Origin: VXNE01 sp963665455
Lineage (GTDB): Bacteria > Pseudomonadota > Gammaproteobacteria > Pseudomonadales > Azotimanducaceae
Reading direction: 5' to 3'
NCBI GenBank assembly: GCA_963665455.1
Contig: OY762279.1
Coordinates: 4,836,001 to 4,900,000, forward strand
DNA length: 64,000 bases
The position numbers were made by a program, and so were the translations under genes. Under the pieces are notes generated by a model. That model was not told the origin of the DNA. It worked only from the letters and a program-made list of their open reading frames with translations, and did not search any database. Within the stretch, counting starts at the first letter, position 1; each line of letters starts with the position of its first letter. Below, one piece after another: positions 1-8,772 of this stretch.

Positions 1-426
1 ATCGAGAACGTCCGCTTCGCCGCCGACCAGGCGGCGCCCCACGGCATCCGTATCCTGCTCGAACCCCTCAACGACGAGGATACGCCGGGCTATCTGCTTA
101 CCGGCACGGGCCAGGCCGCACGCTACATCGCCCAGGTCGACCGTCCGAACGTGCGCCTCCAGTTCGACTTCTACCACAGCCAGATCATGGAGGGGAATCT
201 CGGACGCGGCCTCGCCGACTACCTCGGCATCATCGGGCACATCCAGTTCTCCAGCGTCCCCGGCCGTCACGAGCCCCAACACGGCGAGGTGAACCTGCCG
301 TTCCTGTTCGATCTTTGCGACCAGCTCGGCTACGACGGCTGGATCGGCTGCGAGTACCGCCCGAAGACGACCACGCTCGCGGGGCTCGGCTGGGGGGCGC
401 CCTACGGCCTCGGCCCCGCTGCTTGA
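1..426 (+). CDS. Hydroxypyruvate isomerase-like protein, C-terminal part
   Basis: The reading frame is open from the window edge, so the N-terminus is missing. The visible 141 residues form the end of a TIM-barrel sugar isomerase of the Hyi/OtnI type, which interconverts hydroxypyruvate with tartronate semialdehyde or acts on 2-oxo-tetronates. Family marks are LLEPLN near the start, QFDFYHSQIMEGNL (metal-binding strand) and the GRHEPQHGEVN segment close to the C-terminus. The gene ends 275 bp before hppA. Hyi and OtnI cannot be separated from this fragment alone. Confidence 0.8.
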   Translation: MENVRFAADQAAPHGIRILLEPLNDEDTPGYLLTGTGQAARYIAQVDRPNVRLQFDFYHSQIMEGNLGRGLADYLGIIGHIQFSSVPGRHEPQHGEVNLPFLFDLCDQLGYDGWIGCEYRPKTTTLAGLGWGAPYGLGPAA

Positions 427-701
427 GGCCCAGAGACGCGCCTGCTCGCTTCCCTACCCCCGGCGCGTAACCGTCCGGTATCATTACTGCCCCAATGCGG
501 ACCGCGTTGCGCCTCGCGCCAGCGGCTCCGTGTCCGGGGCGCCCGCCGCGCCCGGCGGCGCGTCGGAATCCCGCCAACGAGGCTTCCCGCACGCTCGCTC
601 GACCGCGGCATCGCCATCCATGAGTCGGGTTTCGGGGCGGCAACGGAAAGCGTCCCAACGGGCCTCGAAGCAGGCCCCTACAGCACTGTTCGGGGTAATC
701 G

Positions 702-2735
702 ATGTTGGAGCTCACAATCATTCCGCCGGCCCTAGGCCTCGTCGGACTCGCCGCGGCGTTCGTGGTGTACGCCCTCGTCAAGCGCTACGCCGAAGGCGAC
801 GACAACGTCCGCGGGATCGCCGACCAGATCCACCTGGGGGCCATGGTGTTCATGCGCCGCGAGTACACGATGCTCGCGCTCTTTGCGGCGGTGTTGATCG
901 TCATCCTGTTCTTCTCCCCCGGCCTCGGTAGCTCCACGGCCCTCGCGTTCATCGCGGGCGCCCTCTCCTCGGCCGGCGCGGGCTGGATCGGCATGTACAC
1001 CGCCACCAAGGCCAACGTGCGCACCACCACGGCCGCCCACGAGCAAGGCGCGCCGGCGGCGTTGTCGGTGGCGTTCTTCGGCGGCTCCATCATGGGTCTC
1101 GCCGTGGCCTCGCTCGGCCTGCTCGGGCTCGGCATCGTCTACTTCTACTTCGGCGGCGACCCCCACACCGCGCACCACATCCACGGCTTCGGCATGGGGG
1201 CGTCGAGCGTGGCGCTCTTCTCCCGGGTCGGCGGCGGCATCTACACGAAGAGCGCCGACGTCGGCGCGGACCTGGTCGGCAAGATCGAGCAGGGCATCCC
1301 GGAGGACGACCCGCGCAATCCCGGCGTGATCGCCGACAACGTGGGCGACAACGTGGGGGACATCGCCGGGATGGGCTCCGACATCTTCGAGTCCTACTGC
1401 GGGTCGATGATCGCCTCGATCGCCATCGCCGCCACCCTCGGGGCCGTGGCCCTCGGCGGCCTCGTGCCCGGCGCGGAGACGGAGGACGGCCGCGCGGCCC
1501 TCATGTCCCTGCCGCTGCTGCTGGCCTCGACCGGCCTCGTCTGCTCGATCATCGGCATCGGCATCGTGCGCAGCCGCTCCTCCTCGAACCCGGCCCTCGC
1601 CTTGCGCATCGGCATGATCGTCACGCCAATACTCTTCATCGTCGCGGCGTGGTTCCTCATCGGCAACGCCGGCATCTCCCACGCCATCTGGTGGTCCGTG
1701 CTGGCCGGGGCCGTCGGCGGGGTCGTGATCGGGCTCGTGACCGAGTACTACACGTCCTCGAAGCCCATCGTGCGCATCGCGGAATCCGGCGAGACCGGAC
1801 CGGCCACCGTCATGATCACCGGTCTGGCGGTCGGCATGCAGTCCGTGGTCATCCCCCTGCTCGCAATCTGCGCCATCATCTTCGTCTCGACCGAACTCGC
1901 GGGACTCTACGGCGTCGGGATCGCCGCGGTCGGTTTGCTCGCCACGGTCGGCATGACCATGGCCGTGGACGCCTACGGCCCGGTGGCGGACAACGCCGGG
2001 GGCATCGCCGAAATGGCCGGGCTCGGGGAGGACACCCGCGCCATCACCGACTCCCTCGACGAACTCGGCAACACCACCGCGGCGATGGGCAAGGGCTTCG
2101 CCATCGGGGCCGCGGCGCTCGCCGCGCTCGCCATCATCGCGGCGTTCGTCGAAACCGTCGCCTACAACCGGGGCGGCGACTTCTCCCTGCATCTCGGCAA
2201 TCCGGAGGTGCTGATCGGGCTCTTCATCGGCGGCATCACGCCGTTCCTCATCGCCTCAATCACCATGACGTCCGTCGGCGACGCGGCGATGGAGATGATC
2301 CAGGAGATCCGCCGTCAGTTCCGCGAGATTCCGGGGCTGCTCGAAGGGAACGCGGAACCGGACAACGCGAAGTGCGTGGACATCGCCACCTCGGCGGCGC
2401 TCAAGCGCATGCTGCTGCCCGGCGCCATCGCGGTGGCCCTGCCGCCCATCGTCGGCTTCGGTATCGGCGCCCAGGCCCTCGGCGGCGCGCTCGGCGGCGC
2501 GCTGCTCGGCTGCGTGCTGATGGCGCTGACGATGGCCAACGCCGGCGGCGCCTGGGACAACGCGAAGAAATACGTCGAGAAGGGCAACCTCGGGGGCAAG
2601 GGCTCGGACGTCCATTCGGCCACGGTGGTCGGCGACACCGTGGGCGACCCCTTCAAGGACACCTCCGGCCCGAGCATGAACATCCTCATCAACGTGATGG
2701 CGATCGTCAGCCTCGTGATCGCGCCGTTGCTATAG
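702..2735 (+). CDS. hppA: Membrane-bound ion-translocating pyrophosphatase
   Basis: This 677-residue integral membrane enzyme couples pyrophosphate hydrolysis to ion export across the inner membrane. The diphosphate-binding signature DVGADLVGK (186-194), the acidic DNVGDNVGD motif (212-220) and many hydrophobic helices are present, and the length is normal for the family. At the position that sets potassium dependence the protein has GNTTAAMGKG, with Ala460 and Gly463, as in K+-dependent enzymes; K+-independent ones carry Lys and Thr there. Whether it pumps protons or sodium cannot be read from this. The gene stands alone and converges on rsmJ. Confidence 0.95.
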   Translation: MLELTIIPPALGLVGLAAAFVVYALVKRYAEGDDNVRGIADQIHLGAMVFMRREYTMLALFAAVLIVILFFSPGLGSSTALAFIAGALSSAGAGWIGMYTATKANVRTTTAAHEQGAPAALSVAFFGGSIMGLAVASLGLLGLGIVYFYFGGDPHTAHHIHGFGMGASSVALFSRVGGGIYTKSADVGADLVGKIEQGIPEDDPRNPGVIADNVGDNVGDIAGMGSDIFESYCGSMIASIAIAATLGAVALGGLVPGAETEDGRAALMSLPLLLASTGLVCSIIGIGIVRSRSSSNPALALRIGMIVTPILFIVAAWFLIGNAGISHAIWWSVLAGAVGGVVIGLVTEYYTSSKPIVRIAESGETGPATVMITGLAVGMQSVVIPLLAICAIIFVSTELAGLYGVGIAAVGLLATVGMTMAVDAYGPVADNAGGIAEMAGLGEDTRAITDSLDELGNTTAAMGKGFAIGAAALAALAIIAAFVETVAYNRGGDFSLHLGNPEVLIGLFIGGITPFLIASITMTSVGDAAMEMIQEIRRQFREIPGLLEGNAEPDNAKCVDIATSAALKRMLLPGAIAVALPPIVGFGIGAQALGGALGGALLGCVLMALTMANAGGAWDNAKKYVEKGNLGGKGSDVHSATVVGDTVGDPFKDTSGPSMNILINVMAIVSLVIAPLL

Positions 2736-2758
2736 GTTCTCGCCGTACCGCGACCGGC

Positions 2759-3469
2759 CTACGCCAACGGCCGATAGACGTCGAAGCGCACCGTCCGTCC
2801 CGGGACGCGCCAGTCCGGGACGCCGACGGGGGGCGCGTGTACTTGCCGCTTGACCACGACGCGCTCTCGGGCGTGGCGGCGCGCGAGGGCCAGGATCTCC
2901 CGTAGGTTCGGCGCGGAGCGGCCGACAATGTCCCGGAGCACCTGCATGGGCTTCTTCGGCAGGGCGGTTTTGGCGCGCGGCTCGAACATCGGGTCGAGAT
3001 AGACGACATCGAAGCCTTCCGGGATGTAGCTGCGTGCGTCCCCTAGCTCGACCCGGGTTCCCGGCGCGCAACGTTGGACGAAGTCCGCCAGCATCGCGAA
3101 CACCGCGGGGTGGGCCTCCGTCATCGTCACCGCGCAGCCCGACGTAGCCAAGGTGACGCCGTCGACGCCCCAACCCGCCATCGCGTCGAGTACCGTGAGG
3201 TCCCGCCGTGCTCCGCAAGCCCGCACGATGGCCGGCGTACCGCTCCCCCGGGGCAGCAAGGCTCGGTCCGGCCGGAAGTCGGTCCCGGTGGCGGCGTTGC
3301 ACAACAGCAAGCGGCAACCGTCGAAGACCAAATGCCATCCCCTGGTGGGCGGCGGTGCCGCAGTCGCCGAGAAGCCGCTTGCCAGCAGGTGCTCCAGAGG
3401 TTCCGTGGGCACGGAATCAGACGTCAGGAATATCGGCGCGCCATGCGCCGACACCGGGTCCGACGTCAC
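2759..3469 (-). CDS. rsmJ: 16S rRNA (guanine1516-N2)-methyltransferase RsmJ
   Basis: This SAM-dependent enzyme methylates G1516 of 16S rRNA. The SAM-binding motif LDAMAGWGVDGVTLA and the family signature YLDPMF followed by an ALPKKPMQ segment identify it. A GTG start at 3469 gives 236 residues, close to the roughly 250 of Escherichia coli RsmJ, and it overlaps the tsaB stop codon as GTGA, so the two genes should be translationally coupled. A longer upstream reading frame exists but runs through tsaB in another frame and lacks family similarity. The family is largely gammaproteobacterial, which supports the taxonomic reading. Confidence 0.9.
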   Translation of the reverse strand: MTSDPVSAHGAPIFLTSDSVPTEPLEHLLASGFSATAAPPPTRGWHLVFDGCRLLLCNAATGTDFRPDRALLPRGSGTPAIVRACGARRDLTVLDAMAGWGVDGVTLATSGCAVTMTEAHPAVFAMLADFVQRCAPGTRVELGDARSYIPEGFDVVYLDPMFEPRAKTALPKKPMQVLRDIVGRSAPNLREILALARRHARERVVVKRQVHAPPVGVPDWRVPGRTVRFDVYRPLA

Positions 3470-4065
3470 GACATCTTCTTCCACGGCGAGTCGCCGGAAA
3501 CGTAGAACGGGACCGCTTCCGCCGCGTCCAACCGCGGTTGGCGCTCGGCGAGTTGGCCGAGCACCGAGGCCCGTAGCCGTTCCTCGCGGCGCGCCACGAG
3601 CCATCCACGAGGCGCGGGGGGCACGCCGTCGCTCGACACCAGTGCATCGAACGCCTCGCACGCCGGCCCGGCCGCATCGAACCGGTAGCGGGCCACGTAG
3701 ACCCATCCGGCTCGGGAGGGCCGCACCGTCACCACGCCGGCCGCGTCGCTCCGCCGCCGGATCTGCTCCGCCATCAGTTCAGAGGTTGGCACGCGCACCA
3801 CCGGAAGGCCCGCCCCGAACGCGATGCCCTGGGCTACCGCCGCCCCGATGCGCACCCCCGTGAACGAACCCGGTCCGGCGGAGAATGCGACTGCCTCCAG
3901 TTCCGCCGGGCGCAGGTCGGCCACGGCAAGCAGCCGGTCGATCATCCCGAGCACGATGGCATTGTGACGGCGCGGCGCGATGCGGGTGTCCTCGCGCACC
4001 CACGCCCCGTCGACGAGCGCCACGGAGCAGGCGTCGCCGGTGGTTTCGATGGCTAGAATAGTCAC
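3466..4065 (-). CDS. tsaB: tRNA threonylcarbamoyladenosine synthesis protein TsaB
   Basis: TsaB is the inactive ASKHA-fold partner of TsaD in formation of t6A37 on ANN-decoding tRNAs. The N-terminus MTILAIETT and the segment FSAGPGSFTGVRIG (about 60-75) are diagnostic. At 199 residues it is somewhat shorter than the E. coli protein (231). It begins with GTG at 4065, back to back with the divergent moeA gene, whose likely starts (4049 or 4067) overlap or abut it. Promoters for each must therefore lie inside the other gene. It overlaps rsmJ downstream. Confidence 0.92.
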   Translation of the reverse strand: MTILAIETTGDACSVALVDGAWVREDTRIAPRRHNAIVLGMIDRLLAVADLRPAELEAVAFSAGPGSFTGVRIGAAVAQGIAFGAGLPVVRVPTSELMAEQIRRRSDAAGVVTVRPSRAGWVYVARYRFDAAGPACEAFDALVSSDGVPPAPRGWLVARREERLRASVLGQLAERQPRLDAAEAVPFYVSGDSPWKKMS

Positions 4066-5287
4066 TGTGCTGAACCCCGAAGCAGCTTATCGGAAACTGA
4101 TCGCGGCCATCACGGCAATCGATGGCGGCGAGACGGTCGACACCGCGCGCGCCCTCGGGCGCTTCGCGGCCGCGGACATCATCGCGCCGGTGGACCTGCC
4201 GCCGTTCGATGCGTCCGCCATGGACGGCTATGCCGTGGCGGCCCGGGATCTCGAGGCGGAAGCCCCCTTCGACATGCGCGTTATCGGGGCGAGCCACGCC
4301 GGCCGGCCGGCCACGGCCCGCGTCGGTGGCCGGGACGCCGTGCGCATCCTCACCGGCGCCGTGCTGCCGCCGGGCGCCGACGCCATCGTCCTCCAGGAAG
4401 ACACCGAGCGGCGCGGCGACACGATCACGGTCACCGAACGTCCCAGGCCCGGTCAGCATGTGCGCACCCAAGGTCACGACATCGCGCGGGGGGCCACGGT
4501 GGTCGCGGCGGGTACGCGGCTCGACGCGTACCGGCTGAGTTGGCTGACGGCCTGCGGCATCGGCCGGATCGCGGTCAAACCCCGCGTGCGCGTGGCCGTG
4601 TTCGCCACCGGGGATGAACTCGTGGACGTGGGCGAGACGCTGGGCCCCGGCCAAATCTACGAGTCCAACCGGTTCGCCCTAATCCGGCTGATGGATGACC
4701 TGCCGGTGGACGTGGTGGACCTCGGCCGGCTGCCGGACGACCCGGAGGCCACCCGCGCCGCGCTCGTGCGGGCCGCCGACGACACGCACGTCGTGGTGAC
4801 GAGCGGCGGCGTTTCCGTGGGAGACGCGGACTACGTGCGCGACGCCGTGCTCGAGGTCGGCCACCTCGACTTCTGGAAGATCGCGCTCAAGCCCGGCAAG
4901 CCCCTGGCGGTCGGACGAATCGGGGGCGCGGACTTCTTCGGGCTGCCGGGCAACCCCGTCTCGACCATCGTGACCTTCCTGCTGTTCGTCGTGCCGGCCA
5001 TCGTCAAGCGGGGGGGCGGGGTGCCGACACCACCGCTGCGCGTCCCGGCGCGGCTTGCCCACGACGTGCGCCACACCCCCGGGCGTCGGGAGTATCAACG
5101 CGGCGTGGTTTCCGACCGAGACGGAGAACTCGTGGTCGCCGCCACCGGGGATCAGAGCTCCAATCGCCTCGCGACGTTCGACGGGGCGAACTGCCTGATC
5201 GAGGTGCCGGCGGAGCGCAGCCACATGCAGCGGGACGACGCCGTGTCGATTCTCTTGCTGGAGCAGGGTACGGGCCGGCTCTTCTGA
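4049..5287 (+). CDS. moeA: Molybdopterin molybdotransferase MoeA
   Basis: MoeA inserts molybdate into adenylylated molybdopterin in the last step of molybdenum cofactor synthesis. Motifs seen in order are SAMDGYAV, GDELV, TSGGVSVGDADYV, PGKPL and GLPGNPVS, covering the MoeA N-terminal, MoCF-binding and C-terminal domains. I chose ATG 4049 (412 residues). GTG 4067 is equally close to the usual family N-terminus and would avoid overlap with tsaB. An in-frame ATG at 3980 lies well inside tsaB and adds residues unlike the family. The presence of MoeA implies molybdoenzymes elsewhere in the genome. Confidence 0.93.
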   Translation: MARIVTVLNPEAAYRKLIAAITAIDGGETVDTARALGRFAAADIIAPVDLPPFDASAMDGYAVAARDLEAEAPFDMRVIGASHAGRPATARVGGRDAVRILTGAVLPPGADAIVLQEDTERRGDTITVTERPRPGQHVRTQGHDIARGATVVAAGTRLDAYRLSWLTACGIGRIAVKPRVRVAVFATGDELVDVGETLGPGQIYESNRFALIRLMDDLPVDVVDLGRLPDDPEATRAALVRAADDTHVVVTSGGVSVGDADYVRDAVLEVGHLDFWKIALKPGKPLAVGRIGGADFFGLPGNPVSTIVTFLLFVVPAIVKRGGGVPTPPLRVPARLAHDVRHTPGRREYQRGVVSDRDGELVVAATGDQSSNRLATFDGANCLIEVPAERSHMQRDDAVSILLLEQGTGRLF

Positions 5288-5308
5288 ATCCCGGAGGCAG
5301 GGATGGGT

Positions 5309-5956
5309 TCAGCGATCCAAGGCCCCGGCTACCGCGTCGCGAATCTCCCCAACGTCGCCGGCACCATCGACGGCCCGGTACTCAAGCGCGGAACGCTCCG
5401 CGAGGCCGCGATAGAAATCCACCAGCGGTGCGGTCTGCCGCCGATACACCGCCAGCCGCTCGCGCACCGTCTCCTCCCGGTCGTCGTCCCGCTGCACGAG
5501 GGGTTCGCCGGTCTCGTCGTCCCTGCCATCGACCCGCGGCGGATTGAACTCAACATGGTAGACGCGGCCACTCGCCTCGTGAATGCGCCGCCCCGCGATG
5601 CGGCGGACGACCTCCTCGTCGCCGAGGGCGATCTCCACGACGCGGTCGATGGCGATCCCGGCGTCCACGACGGCCCGCGCCTGCGGAATCGTGCGCGGAA
5701 ATCCATCGAACAGAAACCCGGACGCGCAGTCGGGCCGGGCGATGCGCTCCTCGACGAGCCCCACGACGATCTCGTCCGAGACCAACTCTCCCGCATCCAT
5801 CACCGCCTTCGCCCGGCGGCCGAGCGCGGAGCCCGAGGCGATGGCCGCCCGCAACATGTCGCCGGTGGAGATCTGCGGGATGCCGTGTGCCTCGCATACG
5901 AACCGGGCCTGGGTGCCCTTGCCCGCACCCGGCGGGCCCAACAGGATGACTCTCAC
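5309..5956 (-). CDS. adk: Adenylate kinase
   Basis: Adk catalyses ATP + AMP to 2 ADP. The P-loop GPPGAGKGT (7-15), the AMP-binding segment STGDMLRAAI and FDGFPRT are all intact, and 215 residues is the length of the long bacterial form with a full LID. The LID contains VYHVEFNPP rather than the four cysteines of zinc-binding LIDs, as in gammaproteobacterial enzymes. It lies 67 bp downstream of relA on the same strand and converges on moeA. Confidence 0.96.
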   Translation of the reverse strand: MRVILLGPPGAGKGTQARFVCEAHGIPQISTGDMLRAAIASGSALGRRAKAVMDAGELVSDEIVVGLVEERIARPDCASGFLFDGFPRTIPQARAVVDAGIAIDRVVEIALGDEEVVRRIAGRRIHEASGRVYHVEFNPPRVDGRDDETGEPLVQRDDDREETVRERLAVYRRQTAPLVDFYRGLAERSALEYRAVDGAGDVGEIRDAVAGALDR

Positions 5957-6023
5957 GAACGCTCCGTTCCGGCGGGAAACACGCAGTGTGTCGAACTTGG
6001 CGTCCCGGCGGCAAGGGGGAGTC

Positions 6024-7973
6024 CTACAACCGGCGCACCTCGCGAATGTTCGGCACCCCGCGCAGCCGATCCAAGGCCCGGGCGAACCGATGCACGTCGT
6101 CCACCTGCACCTCGAGCATCATCGTGGCCGTCTCCCCCGCCGACTGGGCGCGGGCGCGGGTGCTCACGACGTCGATGTCGAGGGCCGCGAGCACCGCCGT
6201 CACGTCGCGCAGCAATCCTTGCCGGTCGTCGCCCACGATGCGGATACCCTGGATGGAGGGGCCGGGCGGGCGGCCGAGCACCGGCGTTTCGGCCGCTTCC
6301 GCTGCTCGCCGCCGTTGTCCCGTCAGCCGCACCAGGTCGATGACCTGGCACTCGCCAACGCCCACGGCCTGCAGCAACGCGTTCTCGGTCTCGTAGCCCG
6401 CCTCCACGGCCAGTTCCGAGAGGTCGGCCGGCAGGGCCAGCCTTTCGAACGTCTCGAACAGCAGGGCGCGGCCGGCCGCGACGTTGGATTCGGCCAACTG
6501 CTCGCGGAACCAGGACTGGATCTTGGCGCGGGCACGGCTCGTCTTCACGAAGCCGAGCGCCGGGTTCAGCCACTCGCGGCGGGGCGCTTCGTCCATTCCG
6601 GTGACGATCTCCACCCGCTGGCCCGTGAAGAGCCGGGTGTTCAAGGGCACGTCCACCCCGTCGACCCGCGCGCCCGTGCAGCGATGACCGATCTCGGTGT
6701 GCACGCGATAGGCGAAGTCGACGGGCGTCGAACCCCGGGACAGGTCGAGCACGTCCCCCTCGGGGGTGGCGACATAGACCCGCGCATCCGCCTCGGCGAC
6801 CGTCTCGGGATCGGCGAGTCGCCCGTCCGTGCCGTACACGTCGATGTCGTCGTGCCACTGGAGAACCTGCCGCAACCACTGGATCTTGTGCGAGCGCAGC
6901 GCCTCGCCCTCCTCGCCCTTGTAGGACCAGTGCGCGCACACCCCAAGCTCGGACTCCTCGTGCATCCGGGTGGTCCGAATCTGCACCTCCAGCAAGCCGC
7001 CCCCCGGGCCCGCCACGGCCGTATGGATGGAGCGGTAGCCGTTGTCCTTCGGGTTGGCGATGTAGTCGTCGAACTCGCTCGGCAGGTGGCGCCACGCCGT
7101 GTGCACCACGCCGAGCACGGCGTAGCACTGGGGGACCGTGTCCACCACGACGCGCACGGCCTGGACGTCGTACACCTCCCCGAAGTCGATGCTCTTGCGG
7201 CCCATCTTGCGCCAGATGCTGTAGATGTGTTTCGCGCGGCCCACCACGTCCGCCGTGATCCCGGCCCGGGCGAGTCGACTTTCCAGCTCGGCGACGACCG
7301 CCTCGACGCCGCGTTCGCGCTCCTCGCGCCGGCCATCGAGGGCCGCTGCGATCCTTCGGTACTCCAAGGGGTTCAGATAGCGGAAGCCGAGATCCTCCAG
7401 CGCCCACTTCAGTTCCCAGATGCCAAGGCGGCCGGCGAGGGGCGCGAAGATCCGCAAGGCCTCGTTCGCCACGCGCCGTTGTACGTCGGGGGCGGCGGAC
7501 TTCGCCATGCGCAACGCGATCACGCGTTCGGCGAGCTTGACGACGGCGACGCGGGGATCGTCGATCAACGCCACGAGCAGGTGACGGATGTTGTCCACCT
7601 GATCCTCCGCCTGGCTGCGCAGCATCGGCGAGCTAGACAGCTTGTAGACATGCGTCGAGTTCACGCGCAGCAGCGCCTCGAGCTGGCCCGCGATGCCCTC
7701 GCCCAGACGGTCGCGCACCATCGCCGGTTCCACCAGGCCCGAGCCCACACCTTCACACAGGAGGCCGGTCACGACCGAGTCCGAGTCGAGACCCATCTGC
7801 ATGAGGAGCTGGGCCACCTCGAGGCCGTACTCAAGACAGCGGTCGTCGTGAATCAGGCCCGTCGCCATGCCGACGATGCTGCCGCCCTCCCCGTTGGGAA
7901 GGCTCGACAACCACGCGTCGGTATCCGGCAGGCCATCGGCACGCCGGGGCAGGTCATGCCTGATCTTGACCAT
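6024..7973 (-). CDS. relA: (p)ppGpp synthetase RelA, synthetase-only type
   Basis: RelA makes (p)ppGpp from GTP/GDP and ATP on stalled ribosomes. The N-terminal hydrolase domain is dead: the HD pair is replaced by Cys-Glu (73-74) and an upstream metal ligand by Tyr49. The synthetase domain (about 240-350) is intact and carries EFDD (300-303), the RelA form of the motif that reads RxKD in bifunctional SpoT. TGS (about 395-455) and a C-terminal ACT domain (from about 575) follow. I start at M7973 (649 residues, E. coli 744) because upstream in-frame sequence overlaps recO and is not conserved. A separate SpoT should exist elsewhere. Confidence 0.93.
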   Translation of the reverse strand: MVKIRHDLPRRADGLPDTDAWLSSLPNGEGGSIVGMATGLIHDDRCLEYGLEVAQLLMQMGLDSDSVVTGLLCEGVGSGLVEPAMVRDRLGEGIAGQLEALLRVNSTHVYKLSSSPMLRSQAEDQVDNIRHLLVALIDDPRVAVVKLAERVIALRMAKSAAPDVQRRVANEALRIFAPLAGRLGIWELKWALEDLGFRYLNPLEYRRIAAALDGRREERERGVEAVVAELESRLARAGITADVVGRAKHIYSIWRKMGRKSIDFGEVYDVQAVRVVVDTVPQCYAVLGVVHTAWRHLPSEFDDYIANPKDNGYRSIHTAVAGPGGGLLEVQIRTTRMHEESELGVCAHWSYKGEEGEALRSHKIQWLRQVLQWHDDIDVYGTDGRLADPETVAEADARVYVATPEGDVLDLSRGSTPVDFAYRVHTEIGHRCTGARVDGVDVPLNTRLFTGQRVEIVTGMDEAPRREWLNPALGFVKTSRARAKIQSWFREQLAESNVAAGRALLFETFERLALPADLSELAVEAGYETENALLQAVGVGECQVIDLVRLTGQRRRAAEAAETPVLGRPPGPSIQGIRIVGDDRQGLLRDVTAVLAALDIDVVSTRARAQSAGETATMMLEVQVDDVHRFARALDRLRGVPNIREVRRL

Positions 7974-8076
7974 CGGGGCGGGCGCCCTCCGACGCCGGTG
8001 GAACGGCGAATTTAGCAGAATCCCGCCGCGCCGGCAGGCCCTCGGTCCGCAGCCCGGCGACCGCAGGGAGCCGCCT

Positions 8077-8772
8077 TCAAGCCCGGCGAAACAGTTCCCG
8101 CGACGCCAGGGGCCGGTCGCCAAGATGGGGCTTCAGCGCCTGGCGCAGGATGGCCTTCGCGCCCCTGCGCACCGCAGCGGACTCGTACTGGTCCCGGGCA
8201 ATGTCCTTGAGGACGGCTCCCGGCCAGGCCCCGGGCGTTCCCCCCGCCACCGCGTGGAAGCCGGCGCCGTCCACGAACTCGTACATCGCGTCGTCGCGCA
8301 CTTCCTCGCCTCGGGCGGCGTCAACGTCGAACGTCAGGCCATAGCCGATTTCCCGCAACAGGCACTTCTCGAACATGCGCAGCGTGGGTTCGATGTCGTC
8401 TTCCGTTTCCAGCGCGGCCAACGCGGCCTCGTAAACGCGGAATAGATCGGTGACGGCTTCCTCCACCGGCAGCACCCGCACCATCAGTTCGTTCAGGTAC
8501 ATCCCGGCGAACAACCGGCGCCCGTCGAGGCGCCACCGGTGGGCGGTCTCGCAACCGGTGACGGTGACGAGCCGCCCCTTGCCGCGCCAACTGACCTCCA
8601 GGCGCGAGAAGGGCTCGACGAGTCGCCGGCCGGAGCCTTGGCCCCGGGTGCCCCGCGCCACGGCGGCCACGCGCCCGTGGTCCTGGGTGAGGAAGTCCAC
8701 GATGGCGCTGGTCTCGCGGTAGGCGCGGCGGTGCAGCACGTAGGCCGGCTGTTGCTGTGCCGGGGCGGTCAC
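8077..8772 (-). CDS. recO: DNA repair protein RecO
   Basis: RecO acts with RecF and RecR in loading RecA at single-strand gaps. The OB-fold N-terminus (YVLHRRAYRETSAIVDFLTQ), the SRLE...WRGKG strand and the central helices with YEAALAALETEDD...LRMFEKCLLREIGY match the family. The GTG start at 8772 overlaps the era stop codon as GTGA and gives 231 residues, close to E. coli RecO (242). No zinc-binding cysteines are present, as in gammaproteobacterial forms. It is the last gene of the lepA-rnc-era-recO operon. Confidence 0.9.
   Translation of the reverse strand: MTAPAQQQPAYVLHRRAYRETSAIVDFLTQDHGRVAAVARGTRGQGSGRRLVEPFSRLEVSWRGKGRLVTVTGCETAHRWRLDGRRLFAGMYLNELMVRVLPVEEAVTDLFRVYEAALAALETEDDIEPTLRMFEKCLLREIGYGLTFDVDAARGEEVRDDAMYEFVDGAGFHAVAGGTPGAWPGAVLKDIARDQYESAAVRRGAKAILRQALKPHLGDRPLASRELFRRA

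Noticed and set aside
5583..8015. 810-codon open frame antisense to relA and adk
   Set aside because: It is a mirror of the conserved relA gene in GC-rich DNA, has no family-like sequence and crosses two real genes. The same applies to long antisense frames over hppA (732-2192), moeA and asnS.
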